DNA of 64,000 nucleotides. It comes from Actinomadura spongiicola. GTDB taxonomy: Bacteria; Actinomycetota; Actinomycetes; Streptosporangiales; Streptosporangiaceae. The notes beneath the pieces were generated by a model. That model was not told the origin of the DNA, did no database searches, and saw nothing but the letters and a program-made list of their open reading frames with translations. Where the stretch lies: the NCBI RefSeq assembly GCF_003432485.1, contig NZ_QVNQ01000004.1:124001-188000 (forward strand), in the 5' to 3' direction. The stretch's first letter is position 1. Each line of letters begins with the position of its first letter. This document shows, in pieces, positions 1 through 7,283 of the stretch. Both the position numbers and the translations under genes were made by a program.

Positions 1-165
1 ATCTCGATGCGGTTCGGGTTGGCGGGCGGCGAGCCGAAGACGCTCGAAGAGGTCGGCAAGGTCTACGGAGTGACCCGCGAACGGATCCGGCAGATCGAGT
101 CCAAGGGCATGCACAAGCTGCGGCATCCGTCCCGCCGCGAGACCCTGGCCGACCTGCTCGGCTGA
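1..165 (+). CDS. RNA polymerase sigma-70 family factor, C-terminal end (partial)
   Basis: Only the last 54 codons are present; the gene enters from the left edge and stops with TGA at 163-165. The visible protein is sigma region 4.2: the helix-turn-helix [16 protein letters not shown] lies at residues 19-34 and is followed by a KLRHPSR-type tail. This region contacts the -35 element. The residue pattern is that of group 1/2 (primary or primary-like) sigma factors rather than ECF factors, but which paralogue it is cannot be told from this fragment. A strong hairpin follows about 30 bases after the stop. Confidence 0.9.
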   Translation: MSMRFGLAGGEPKTLEEVGKVYGVTRERIRQIESKGMHKLRHPSRRETLADLLG

Positions 166-195
166 CCCGCCCGCCCCCCGAAGGCCGCGCCGTGT

Positions 196-223
196 CCGGA
201 AGGAGTGAGAAATCTCCTTCCGG
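196..223 (+). terminator. Hairpin terminator after the sigma factor gene
   Basis: Perfect 10-bp stem CCGGAAGGAG / CTCCTTCCGG (196-205 and 214-223) with an 8-base loop, 31 bases past the sigma stop codon. There is no T-run, as is usual in high-GC actinomycetes. Confidence 0.75.
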
Positions 224-293
224 GGTCGGATGACAGCGAGGAGACTCCCCGAGAAACTCACTGTGGGTGTGCACATAACTGGAGAAGAGGACC

Positions 294-1682
294 ATGGCGA
301 AGCGGTTCGACCTACGGGGACGGCTCGCCGACATCGCCGCGGCTTGGGGTGCCGCGGTCGTCGTCACACTGGCGCTGACGGTGACGCCCGCCCATGCGGC
401 GGCCACCGCACAGGGCAATCCTGCACAGGGCTACGCAGGACAGGGCAATGTAGGACAGGGCAATGCCGGACCGGCGGCCCCCGCCGGTGTGGCGCTCGCG
501 CGTCCGCCGACGGGGCCGTTCGACCCGGCGAAGCTGCGCGCCACCTTGGACGCCGCGCACGACGCGGGCATGTACGGGACATGGTCGGCCGCTCAGGACG
601 GGCGCACCGCGTGGAACGGAGCGTCCGGTGTCGCCGACGTCCAGACACGGCGACCCGTCAAGCCGGACATGCGACAGCGTGTCGGCAGCATCACCAAGAC
701 GTTCGTCGCGACGGCGATCCTCCAACAGGTCGAGAAGGGCCGCCTCGAACTCGACGCACCGGTCGGCCGGTACCTGCCCGACGTCTTTCCCGGACGGCAC
801 GGCAAGCAGGTCACCGTGCGGATGCTCCTCAACCACACCAGCGGCCTCGGCGACTACCTGCTCCTGGCGTTCCCCTCGTTGTCGGACCTCTCGCCCGAGA
901 GCCTGGACGAGAACCGGTTCCGGCGCCTCACCCCGGAGCAGCTCATCACCTGGGGAATGCAGGCACCGCGCACCGGTGAACCGGGCGAGCGCTACTCCTA
1001 CTCCAACACCAACTACGTCATCGCTGGACGGCTCCTGGAGAAGGTGACCGGCACGACCGCGGAGCGGTACATCGACCGGAACGTCATCGGCAAGGCGGGG
1101 CTGAAGCACACCTACTTCCCGTCTCGCGCACGCGTCTCCGGCCCGCACTCGCGGTTGTACGAGTCGCTCTACCAGCACGTGGAACCGCCCCGCGACTACA
1201 GCACGTACGACGTGAGCTGGGCGTGGACGGCGGGCGCGCTGGTCTCCACGATGGACGACCTCAACCGCTTCTACCGCAGGCTCCTCACCGGCGAACTCAT
1301 CGGCGAGGACGCGCTGGCGCAGATGCGACGCACCGTCCCCGTCAAGGACGCGGACGGCAACGTGCTGAAGAACTACGGTCTCGGGCTCTACTCGACCGAA
1401 CTGCCGTGCGGGACGTTCTGGGGCCACGACGGCACCGTCTTCGGGTCCGGAACTCAGTCGCTGTCGTCCGCGGGCGGGGCGCGGCAGATCTCCCTGACCA
1501 CCAACCTCGCGAGGTATTCGAAGCTCGACTCCAACGGCGTGCCCGTCCCGCATCCGATCGACAGCGCGCTGGGCGCGCACGTGGTGGAGGCGCTCTGCGG
1601 CAGCAGGCCCGTCACCGAGTCCCCGGGGCGGGAGCGTCCGGTCCGGGTGCTGCCGTTGCAGGTGCTGCGCCTTCTCGGTTGA
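294..1682 (+). CDS. Serine hydrolase, beta-lactamase / D-Ala-D-Ala carboxypeptidase fold (secreted)
   Basis: The 462-residue protein has the three motifs of class C beta-lactamase-like serine hydrolases: SxxK (SITK, residues 132-135, nucleophile and general base), YxN (YSN, 236-238) and HxG (HDG, 378-380). An N-terminal segment of about 36 residues has basic residues, then a hydrophobic stretch ending in AHAA, a likely Sec signal peptide, so it should act outside the membrane on peptidoglycan peptides or another ester/amide. Residues about 39-60 are low-complexity QGN/AGQGN repeats. The ATG start follows GGAGAAGAGGACC. It converges on the dehydratase gene with 8 bases between the stops. Carboxypeptidase versus esterase cannot be decided from sequence. 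Confidence 0.9.
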   Translation: MAKRFDLRGRLADIAAAWGAAVVVTLALTVTPAHAAATAQGNPAQGYAGQGNVGQGNAGPAAPAGVALARPPTGPFDPAKLRATLDAAHDAGMYGTWSAAQDGRTAWNGASGVADVQTRRPVKPDMRQRVGSITKTFVATAILQQVEKGRLELDAPVGRYLPDVFPGRHGKQVTVRMLLNHTSGLGDYLLLAFPSLSDLSPESLDENRFRRLTPEQLITWGMQAPRTGEPGERYSYSNTNYVIAGRLLEKVTGTTAERYIDRNVIGKAGLKHTYFPSRARVSGPHSRLYESLYQHVEPPRDYSTYDVSWAWTAGALVSTMDDLNRFYRRLLTGELIGEDALAQMRRTVPVKDADGNVLKNYGLGLYSTELPCGTFWGHDGTVFGSGTQSLSSAGGARQISLTTNLARYSKLDSNGVPVPHPIDSALGAHVVEALCGSRPVTESPGRERPVRVLPLQVLRLLG

Positions 1683-1690
1683 GGTGCCCT

Positions 1691-2665
1691 TCAGCCCAGG
1701 TCGGACGGGTCGGTGTTGGCGCCGCACAGCAGGACCACGACCCGTTCGTCGGGGGCCGGCCGGTACGCGCCGGAGCGGAGCGCGGCGACGGCGGTGGCGG
1801 CGCCGTGCTCGATGACCAGGCGGTACTCGGCCCACACGAACCGGCGCGCCTCGATGATCGCCTCCTCGGAGACGAGGACCGGGAGGACCCCGGTGCGGGA
1901 GGCGACCGAGAACGCGATGTCGCCGAGGCGGGTGGCGCCGAGCGAGTCGGCGGCGACGCCGGAGACGTCCACGTCGACCGGGCGTCCCGCGTGCAGCGCG
2001 CGTTCGAGGGTCGGAACGCGTTCGGGCTCGACCCCGACGACGCGCGGCGCCCGCCCCTCACCAGCGCGGTCACCGGCGCCGGCGAGCGCGGTGGCGATCC
2101 CCGCCATCAGCCCACCGCCGCCGACCGCCACCAGGACGGTGTCGATCTCCCCACCGGTCTGTTCCAGGAGTTCCAGGCCCAGCGTTCCCTGACCGGCGCA
2201 GACCGCGGGGAGGTCGTAGGCGTGGCAGAACAGCGCACCGGTGTCGGCGGCGCGCTTGGTGGCGGCGTCCTGCGCCTCGGCGTACCGGGTACCGACCTGC
2301 ACGACCGTGGCGCCGAGCGCGCGCAGCCGGGCGACCTTCACGGCGGGCGCGGTCTCCGGCACGTACACCTCCGCGGGAACGCCCACCTGCGCCGCCGCGT
2401 ACGCGAACGCGAGGCCCGCGTTCCCTCCGGAGGCGGCGACGATACCGGTGTCCGGCAGGCGCCCCTCGGCCCGCGCGGCGAGGACGTGGTTGAACGCGCC
2501 GCGCGCCTTGAAGGACCCGGTGTGCTGGGTCAGCTCCAGCTTCAGCCACATGCGCGCGGCGGGCGCGAGGGGCGCGGGGTCCACCGCGACCACCGGCGTG
2601 CGGCGGATCCGGTCCGCGACGCGTGCGGCGGCCGCCTGGACGTCCGAAAGTTCGATCACTGGCAT
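1691..2665 (-). CDS. Serine/threonine dehydratase-like PLP enzyme
   Basis: A 324-residue fold-type II PLP enzyme. The PLP lysine is K53 in SFKARGAFN, the phosphate-contacting loop is SGGNAGLAFAY (80-90) and the glycine-rich cofactor loop is VGGGGLMAG (181-189). These match catabolic threonine/serine dehydratases and serine racemases; there is no C-terminal ACT regulatory domain, so the biosynthetic allosteric IlvA form is unlikely. The usual SSGNH motif is altered (SGGNA), which may shift substrate choice. An upstream in-frame ATG exists, but the start at 2665 is preferred because GGAGGG lies directly in front of it. No obvious operon partner. Confidence 0.85.
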   Translation of the reverse strand: MPVIELSDVQAAAARVADRIRRTPVVAVDPAPLAPAARMWLKLELTQHTGSFKARGAFNHVLAARAEGRLPDTGIVAASGGNAGLAFAYAAAQVGVPAEVYVPETAPAVKVARLRALGATVVQVGTRYAEAQDAATKRAADTGALFCHAYDLPAVCAGQGTLGLELLEQTGGEIDTVLVAVGGGGLMAGIATALAGAGDRAGEGRAPRVVGVEPERVPTLERALHAGRPVDVDVSGVAADSLGATRLGDIAFSVASRTGVLPVLVSEEAIIEARRFVWAEYRLVIEHGAATAVAALRSGAYRPAPDERVVVLLCGANTDPSDLG

Positions 2666-2748
2666 TTCCCTCCGTCTACGGCCCGCATCAGTACCGAACC
2701 CTAAGTTGGGCCCTGTCATGCCCGGTATCCGGGGCAACCCGCGGGAGA

Positions 2749-4008
2749 TCAGCCCAGGGCGGCGGCGCGGTCGAGGAGGGCCCGGCGTTCGGGCTCGTTG
2801 TGGGTCAGTTCCGCGGCGCGTTCGAACTCCGCCCTGGCCTCGGCGGTGCGTCCGAGGCGGGCGAGCAGGTCGCCGCGGACGCTCGGCAGCAGGTGGTAGC
2901 CGCGCAGGGACGGCTCGTCCACCAGCGTGTCGACGAGTTCGAGACCCCGGGCCGGGCCGTGCGCCCTGCCGACCGCGACCGCACGGTTCAGATCCACGAC
3001 GGGGGACGGGGCGACGCTCGCGAGAACCTCGTAGAGCGACGCGATCTGCGTCCAGTCGGTGTCCTCGGCGGTGCGGGCCTGCGCGTGGGACGCGGCGATC
3101 GCCGCCTGCAACACGTAGGGACCGAGCGGTTCACCGAGCGCCTTGGCGCGCAGCAGCGCCGCGAACCCGCGGTGGATGAGGAGGCGGTCCCAGAGGCCGC
3201 GGTCCTGCTCCGGCAGCGGGACGGGCTCGCCGGACGGTCCGATGCGCGCCCGCGTCCGGGACGCCTGGATCTCCATCAACGCCACGAGCCCGTGCACCTC
3301 GGGTTCGCCGGGCGCCAGTTCGGCGAGGATCCGGCCGAGGCGCAGGGCGTCCTGGCACAGGTCGGTGCGCACCCAGTCGCTCCCGGCCGTGGCGGTGTAG
3401 CCCTCGTTGAAGATCAGGTAGATGACCTCCAGGACGGACGACAGCCGGGCCGCGCGGTCCGGCCCCTCGGGCACCTCGAACGGCACGCCCGCGTCCGTCA
3501 GCGTGCGCTTGGCCCGGACGATCCGCTGCGCGACGGTCGACTCCGAGGTGAGGAACGCCCGCGCGATCTCCCCGGTGGTGAGCCCGCCGAGCATGCGCAG
3601 CGTCAGCGCCACCCGGGCCTGGGTCGACAGGACGGGATGGCAGGCGGTGAAGACGAGCCGGAGCACGTCGTCCTCGATGTGGTCGTCGTCGGGGACGTCG
3701 GGTTCCGGCGCGGGCCGGGTCTCCAGGTCGCGGCCGATCTCCTCCAGCCTGTGCTCAAGGCGTTGACGGCGGCGCAGCCGGTCGATGGCGCGGCGCTTGC
3801 CGACGGCCATGAGCCAGGCGCCCGGGTTGTCCGGGACGCCTGACTCGGGCCACTGTTCGAGCGCGGCGACCAGCGCGTCCTGCGCGAGTTCCTCGGCCAG
3901 CCCGATGTCGTGCACCATCCGGGCGAGCCCCGCGATGATGCGGGCGGCCTCCAACCGCCACACCGCGTCGATGCTCGCGTGCACGCCGGACCTGTCCGAT
4001 GTCCCCAC
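2749..4008 (-). CDS. ECF sigma factor with C-terminal extension (ECF42-like)
   Basis: A 419-residue sigma-70 family protein. Region 2 lies at about residues 20-85 (GLAEELAQDALVAALEQWPE, then the DRLRRR basic patch) and region 4 at about 140-180 (LTTGEIARAFLTSESTVAQR). A helical, TPR-like C-terminal domain of about 220 residues follows. This architecture and the neighbouring DGPF/YCII protein 80 bases upstream match the ECF42 group, in which the C-terminal domain rather than an anti-sigma factor is thought to control activity. No anti-sigma gene is present. The start is GTG at 4008; a later GTG near the start of the region 2 homology is possible. Target promoters are unknown. Confidence 0.9.
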   Translation of the reverse strand: MGTSDRSGVHASIDAVWRLEAARIIAGLARMVHDIGLAEELAQDALVAALEQWPESGVPDNPGAWLMAVGKRRAIDRLRRRQRLEHRLEEIGRDLETRPAPEPDVPDDDHIEDDVLRLVFTACHPVLSTQARVALTLRMLGGLTTGEIARAFLTSESTVAQRIVRAKRTLTDAGVPFEVPEGPDRAARLSSVLEVIYLIFNEGYTATAGSDWVRTDLCQDALRLGRILAELAPGEPEVHGLVALMEIQASRTRARIGPSGEPVPLPEQDRGLWDRLLIHRGFAALLRAKALGEPLGPYVLQAAIAASHAQARTAEDTDWTQIASLYEVLASVAPSPVVDLNRAVAVGRAHGPARGLELVDTLVDEPSLRGYHLLPSVRGDLLARLGRTAEARAEFERAAELTHNEPERRALLDRAAALG

Positions 4009-4087
4009 GCCGCCGATGAGAGCACCCGCACCGGCCGTCGCGCAAGCTCATCGGGTGTGCGGCGCCCGCTTCACCCGCGAGAAGCGC

Positions 4088-4441
4088 TCAATTGCCGGGG
4101 ACGGGGTCGCCCGGGCCGAACACCTGCTGGATCACGCCCTCGCCATCGCCGACGATCGCCCAGAACCGCTTGGACAGCTCGATGGCCTCTTCCCTGCTCC
4201 GGACCTCGATCAGCGCGAACCCGACGACCGTCTCCTTGGCCTCGGCGAACGGCCCGTCGGTGACGGTGACCTTGCCGCCGGACGAGACGATGCGGGTGCC
4301 GCCCGGCTCCAGCCCTCCGGTCGCGAGCAGCACCCCCGCCTTGGACATCTCCTCGATGAACTTGCCCATCTCCACGAACATGGACTCGTCCTGCTTCTGG
4401 TCGGCCGAGCCGTTGTCCGTCGTCATCAGCATGAACCGCAT
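4088..4441 (-). CDS. YCII-related DGPF-domain protein
   Basis: A 117-residue single-domain protein starting MRFMLMTT with the family signature DGPF at residues 62-65 and a conserved GFALIEV strand after it. It belongs to the dimeric alpha-beta barrel YCII superfamily. GGGAGC precedes the ATG. The gene is transcribed just ahead of the ECF sigma factor, with a 79-base gap, a recurrent arrangement for ECF42 sigma factors, so a shared role in a stress or substrate-sensing response is likely. No catalytic activity is established for these partner proteins. Confidence 0.9.
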   Translation of the reverse strand: MRFMLMTTDNGSADQKQDESMFVEMGKFIEEMSKAGVLLATGGLEPGGTRIVSSGGKVTVTDGPFAEAKETVVGFALIEVRSREEAIELSKRFWAIVGDGEGVIQQVFGPGDPVPGN

Positions 4442-4714
4442 CGCGGGCTCCCTCGTATGTCGTGGGCCGGTCCCTCCGGCCTCTCATCGAACGCGTCGAA
4501 GAAGGGTCGGTGGATTCGACATCGCGGCCCGAGTTCTTCAAAGATTTTTTGGAGAACCCGTATCGTGGCAGGTCACGACGGGTATGGGCCGGTTGTTCAG
4601 CGTACATCTCGGTAGATCCGTACGAACTAGGACAAACGTGCCAGTGGGCAAGTCAGTGATTTACGAGTAGCTTCTCCGTCGAGAAAGGTAGTTGCGCTCC
4701 CGAGGAGGCGTCCC

Positions 4715-5539
4715 ATGGGAGACCCCGCAGCGGGCGGCGAGGGGCCGCCGGCGTCCCAGGACCCCGGCACGGTGCCGCAGTCCGCGCGCATCTGGAACTA
4801 CTGGCTGGGAGGCAAGGACAACTACCCGGCCGACCGGGCCGCGGGTGACCGGTTCGTCGCCGTCTACCCGCAGATCGTGGACATCGCCCGGCAGTCCCGG
4901 GCGTTCCTCTCCCGTGCCGTCCGGTACCTCGCCGCCGAGGCGGGGATCCGGCAGTTCCTCGACATCGGGACGGGGCTGCCGACCGTCGACAACACCCACG
5001 AGGTCGCGCAGCGCGCCGCGCCGGACGCCCACGTCGTGTACGTCGACAACGACCCGCTCGTCCTGACCCAGGCACGCGCGTTGCTCACCAGCACCCCCGA
5101 GGGGGCCACCAGCTACATCGAGGCCGACCTGCGCGACCCGGACCGCATCCTCGACGGGGCCGCGCGGACGCTCGACCTGGACCGTCCCGTCGCGCTCATG
5201 CTCCTGAACATCCTCGGGCACGTTCCCCGCTACGATGAGGCCCGCTCGATCGTCGCCCGCTTGGTCGGCGCGCTGGCGCCCGGCAGTCACCTGGCGGTCG
5301 CCGACAGTACCGACGTCCTCACCGGAGAGCGGTTCCACGCGGCGATCAAGATGTGGAACCAGGCGAGCGACACCCCGTACTACCTGCGCACCCCGGAGAT
5401 GATCGCCGGGTTCTTCGAGGGCCTGGAGGTGCTGGAGCCGGGCGTCGTCCCGGTGACGCGCTGGCGGGCCGCGCCCACCACGTCCGAGGAGCCGGACGAG
5501 GTGGACGAGTTCTGCGCCGTGGGACGCAAACCGTCATGA
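4715..5539 (+). CDS. SAM-dependent methyltransferase, DUF574 family
   Basis: A 274-residue protein of the actinobacterial DUF574 (Methyltransf_19) family. Characteristic motifs are ARIWNYWLGGKDNYPAD (residues 24-40) and the SAM-binding loop FLDIGTGLPT (81-90), followed by an acidic strand end (VYVDNDP). The methyl acceptor is unknown for the whole family. The stop overlaps the start of the XRE regulator as ATGA, so the two are translationally coupled; this pairing with DUF5753 regulators is common in actinomycetes. The ATG at 4715 follows GAGGAGGCGTCCC. A second, diverged member lies at 20510-21307. Confidence 0.92.
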   Translation: MGDPAAGGEGPPASQDPGTVPQSARIWNYWLGGKDNYPADRAAGDRFVAVYPQIVDIARQSRAFLSRAVRYLAAEAGIRQFLDIGTGLPTVDNTHEVAQRAAPDAHVVYVDNDPLVLTQARALLTSTPEGATSYIEADLRDPDRILDGAARTLDLDRPVALMLLNILGHVPRYDEARSIVARLVGALAPGSHLAVADSTDVLTGERFHAAIKMWNQASDTPYYLRTPEMIAGFFEGLEVLEPGVVPVTRWRAAPTTSEEPDEVDEFCAVGRKPS

Positions 5540-6564
5540 GCGCGGGCGAGACGAACGGTGACGAGATGAACGAAGGCGAGCTGGGCGTGAGTGAGCCGGG
5601 CCTGAGCGAACCGGGCGTGAGCGAACCGGGCGCGAGTGACCTCCTCGACGGCCCGGAGGGCTCCCCGCTGGAACGCGTCGTCCCCGCGGAGGGATACCGG
5701 TCCGCGGGCCCGACGGTGCTGCGCATGCTGGTCGGAACGCAACTGCGCCGTTTCCGGGAGCTGGCGAAGATCTCCGTCGAGGACGCCGGTTACGAGATCC
5801 GCGGCTCCCACTCGAAGATCAGCAGGATGGAGCTGGGCCGTGTCGGCTTCAAGGAACGCGACGTCGCCGACCTGCTGACCCTCTACGGCGTCACCGACCC
5901 GTGCCGCCGCGATCCGGTGCTGGAGCTCGTCGACCTCGCCAACCGTCCCGGCTGGTGGCAGGAGTACGGCGACCTGGTGCCCGGCTGGTTCGAGCCCTAC
6001 CTCGGGCTGGAGCAGGGCGCCGTGGTCGCCCGCGTGTACGAGGTCCAGGACGTCCCCGAACTGCTCCAGACGCCCGACTACGCCCGCGCGCTCATCGCGG
6101 CGCGGCATCCGGAGGCGTCCGCGGACGAGATCGAGCGGCGGGTCGAGCTGCGGATGCGCCGCCGCCGGGTGTTCGACCGCCCCGACCCGCTGAAGCTGTG
6201 GGCGGTCGTCGACGAGGCCGCGCTGCGCCGCGTGGTCGGCGGCGCCGAGACGATGGCCGAGCAGATCCGCTTCCTGATCGACATGGCACGGCTGCCGAGC
6301 GTCACCGTGCAGGTCCTGCCGTTCGCGTCCGGCGGGCACGCCGCCGAGTGCGGCCCGGTGACGCTGCTGCGGTTCGCCGAGCCGGAGTTGCCCGACGTCG
6401 TGTACCTGGAGCAGCTCGCCGGCGCCCTCTACCCGGACCGGCCCGCCGACATCGCCCGGTACCGGGACGTCCTCAACAGGCTCGGCGTGCAGGCGGAACC
6501 GCCCGCCCGCACGCCCGACCTCCTGCGGGGCGCCATCGACCAGCTCGCGAGTGCCGCGGGCTGA
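5536..6564 (+). CDS. XRE-family regulator with DUF5753 ligand-binding-like domain
   Basis: A 342-residue protein. Residues about 60-115 form an XRE-type helix-turn-helix (LRRFRELAKISVEDAGYEIR, then SKISRMELGR). Residues about 140-335 are the DUF5753 domain with its usual landmarks: WW-EYGDLVPGWFEPYLGLE, a central LKLWAVVDEAALRR strand and FLIDMARLPSVTVQVLP. The ATG start at 5536 overlaps the methyltransferase stop. The N-terminus before the HTH is unusual: about 50 acidic residues with a pentapeptide repeat (G-V/L-SEP). Homologues often act with a small DUF397 partner, but none is present here. Confidence 0.9.
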   Translation: MSAGETNGDEMNEGELGVSEPGLSEPGVSEPGASDLLDGPEGSPLERVVPAEGYRSAGPTVLRMLVGTQLRRFRELAKISVEDAGYEIRGSHSKISRMELGRVGFKERDVADLLTLYGVTDPCRRDPVLELVDLANRPGWWQEYGDLVPGWFEPYLGLEQGAVVARVYEVQDVPELLQTPDYARALIAARHPEASADEIERRVELRMRRRRVFDRPDPLKLWAVVDEAALRRVVGGAETMAEQIRFLIDMARLPSVTVQVLPFASGGHAAECGPVTLLRFAEPELPDVVYLEQLAGALYPDRPADIARYRDVLNRLGVQAEPPARTPDLLRGAIDQLASAAG

Positions 6565-6602
6565 GCTTCCCGAACCGCCCACCGCGCTGATCGCGAGTCC
6601 CC

Positions 6603-7163
6603 CTACTCGGCGACGGGACGGTAGGTCGCGACGATGACGCCGGTCTTGAAGACCTCGGTGCCGGCCAACTCGAACGACGCGGAGAAGTCTTCGCGGTTGA
6701 GCAGTTCCTGCGGGTCGCCGGTGCCGACGATGACCGGGTGGATCCACAGGCGCAGCTCGTCCAGCAGGCCGTTGTCGACGAGCGTCCGCGACACCGGGCC
6801 GAAGCCGTACTGGAGGATGTCCTGGCCGTCCCGCTCCTTCAGCTTGGAGATCTCGGCGACGGCGTCGGCCCGGCGGATCACCGTGGTGTCGCCCCAGCCG
6901 GGCTTGTTGAGCGTGTCGGACACCACGTAGTGGGGGAGGGTGTTCATGCGGACGCCGAAGTCGCCGGTCGCCTCCTCCATCGCGGGCCACGCCTGCGAGA
7001 AGCCGTCGAACGTCCGGCGTCCCATGAGGATCGCGTCGCAGGAGAACAGCAGGTCCTTGGCGTAGGCGGCGGCCTCGTCCTGGAAGTACGCCGACGTCCA
7101 GTTCTGCGGCTCCTCGATGACGCCGTCCAGCGAGATGTACGTCGAGCTGATGATCTTACGCAT
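6603..7163 (-). CDS. Dihydrofolate reductase / RibD C-terminal domain family protein
   Basis: A 186-residue protein with the RibD C-terminal/DHFR-like fold: MRKIISSTYISLDGVIEEP at the N-terminus, ILMGRRTFDGFSQ in the NADPH-binding region, and LQYGFGPVSRTLVDNGLLDEL with HPVIVGTG near the C-terminus. The family is NAD(P)H-dependent, but the substrate of these stand-alone actinobacterial members is unknown; it should not be read as the essential folate enzyme. The start at 7163 follows GGGAGAGACC; an ATG 12 bases upstream is possible. Divergent from the SARP regulator with a 120-base intergenic region, and convergent with the XRE gene. Confidence 0.88.
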   Translation of the reverse strand: MRKIISSTYISLDGVIEEPQNWTSAYFQDEAAAYAKDLLFSCDAILMGRRTFDGFSQAWPAMEEATGDFGVRMNTLPHYVVSDTLNKPGWGDTTVIRRADAVAEISKLKERDGQDILQYGFGPVSRTLVDNGLLDELRLWIHPVIVGTGDPQELLNREDFSASFELAGTEVFKTGVIVATYRPVAE

Positions 7164-7271
7164 GGTCTCTCCCATCGAACTTTCGTATCGTCCGCCTTCC
7201 GGCGTCGTGGAACCACGATGCGCCAGACCGTTTACGGGATCCTTACGGTCCTTTCCCGTGGCGGGCGCGGC

Positions 7272-7283
7272 TAGGGTCGTGCT
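7272..7283 (+). promoter_or_regulatory. Likely -10 element giving a leaderless SARP regulator mRNA
   Basis: TAGGGT at 7272-7277 is followed by only six bases before the GTG start, and there is no Shine-Dalgarno sequence. In actinomycetes this spacing usually means transcription begins at or next to the start codon. No clear -35 is visible. Confidence 0.5.

Noticed and set aside
312..1835. Minus-strand open frame of about 500 codons
   Set aside because: Mirror frame of the serine hydrolase; high GC leaves antisense frames open. The plus-strand gene has all catalytic motifs, an RBS and a signal peptide.
4442..4714. Possible small gene between the DGPF protein and the methyltransferase
   Set aside because: Frames there lack codon bias; the AT-rich stretch looks like promoter DNA for the two divergent genes.
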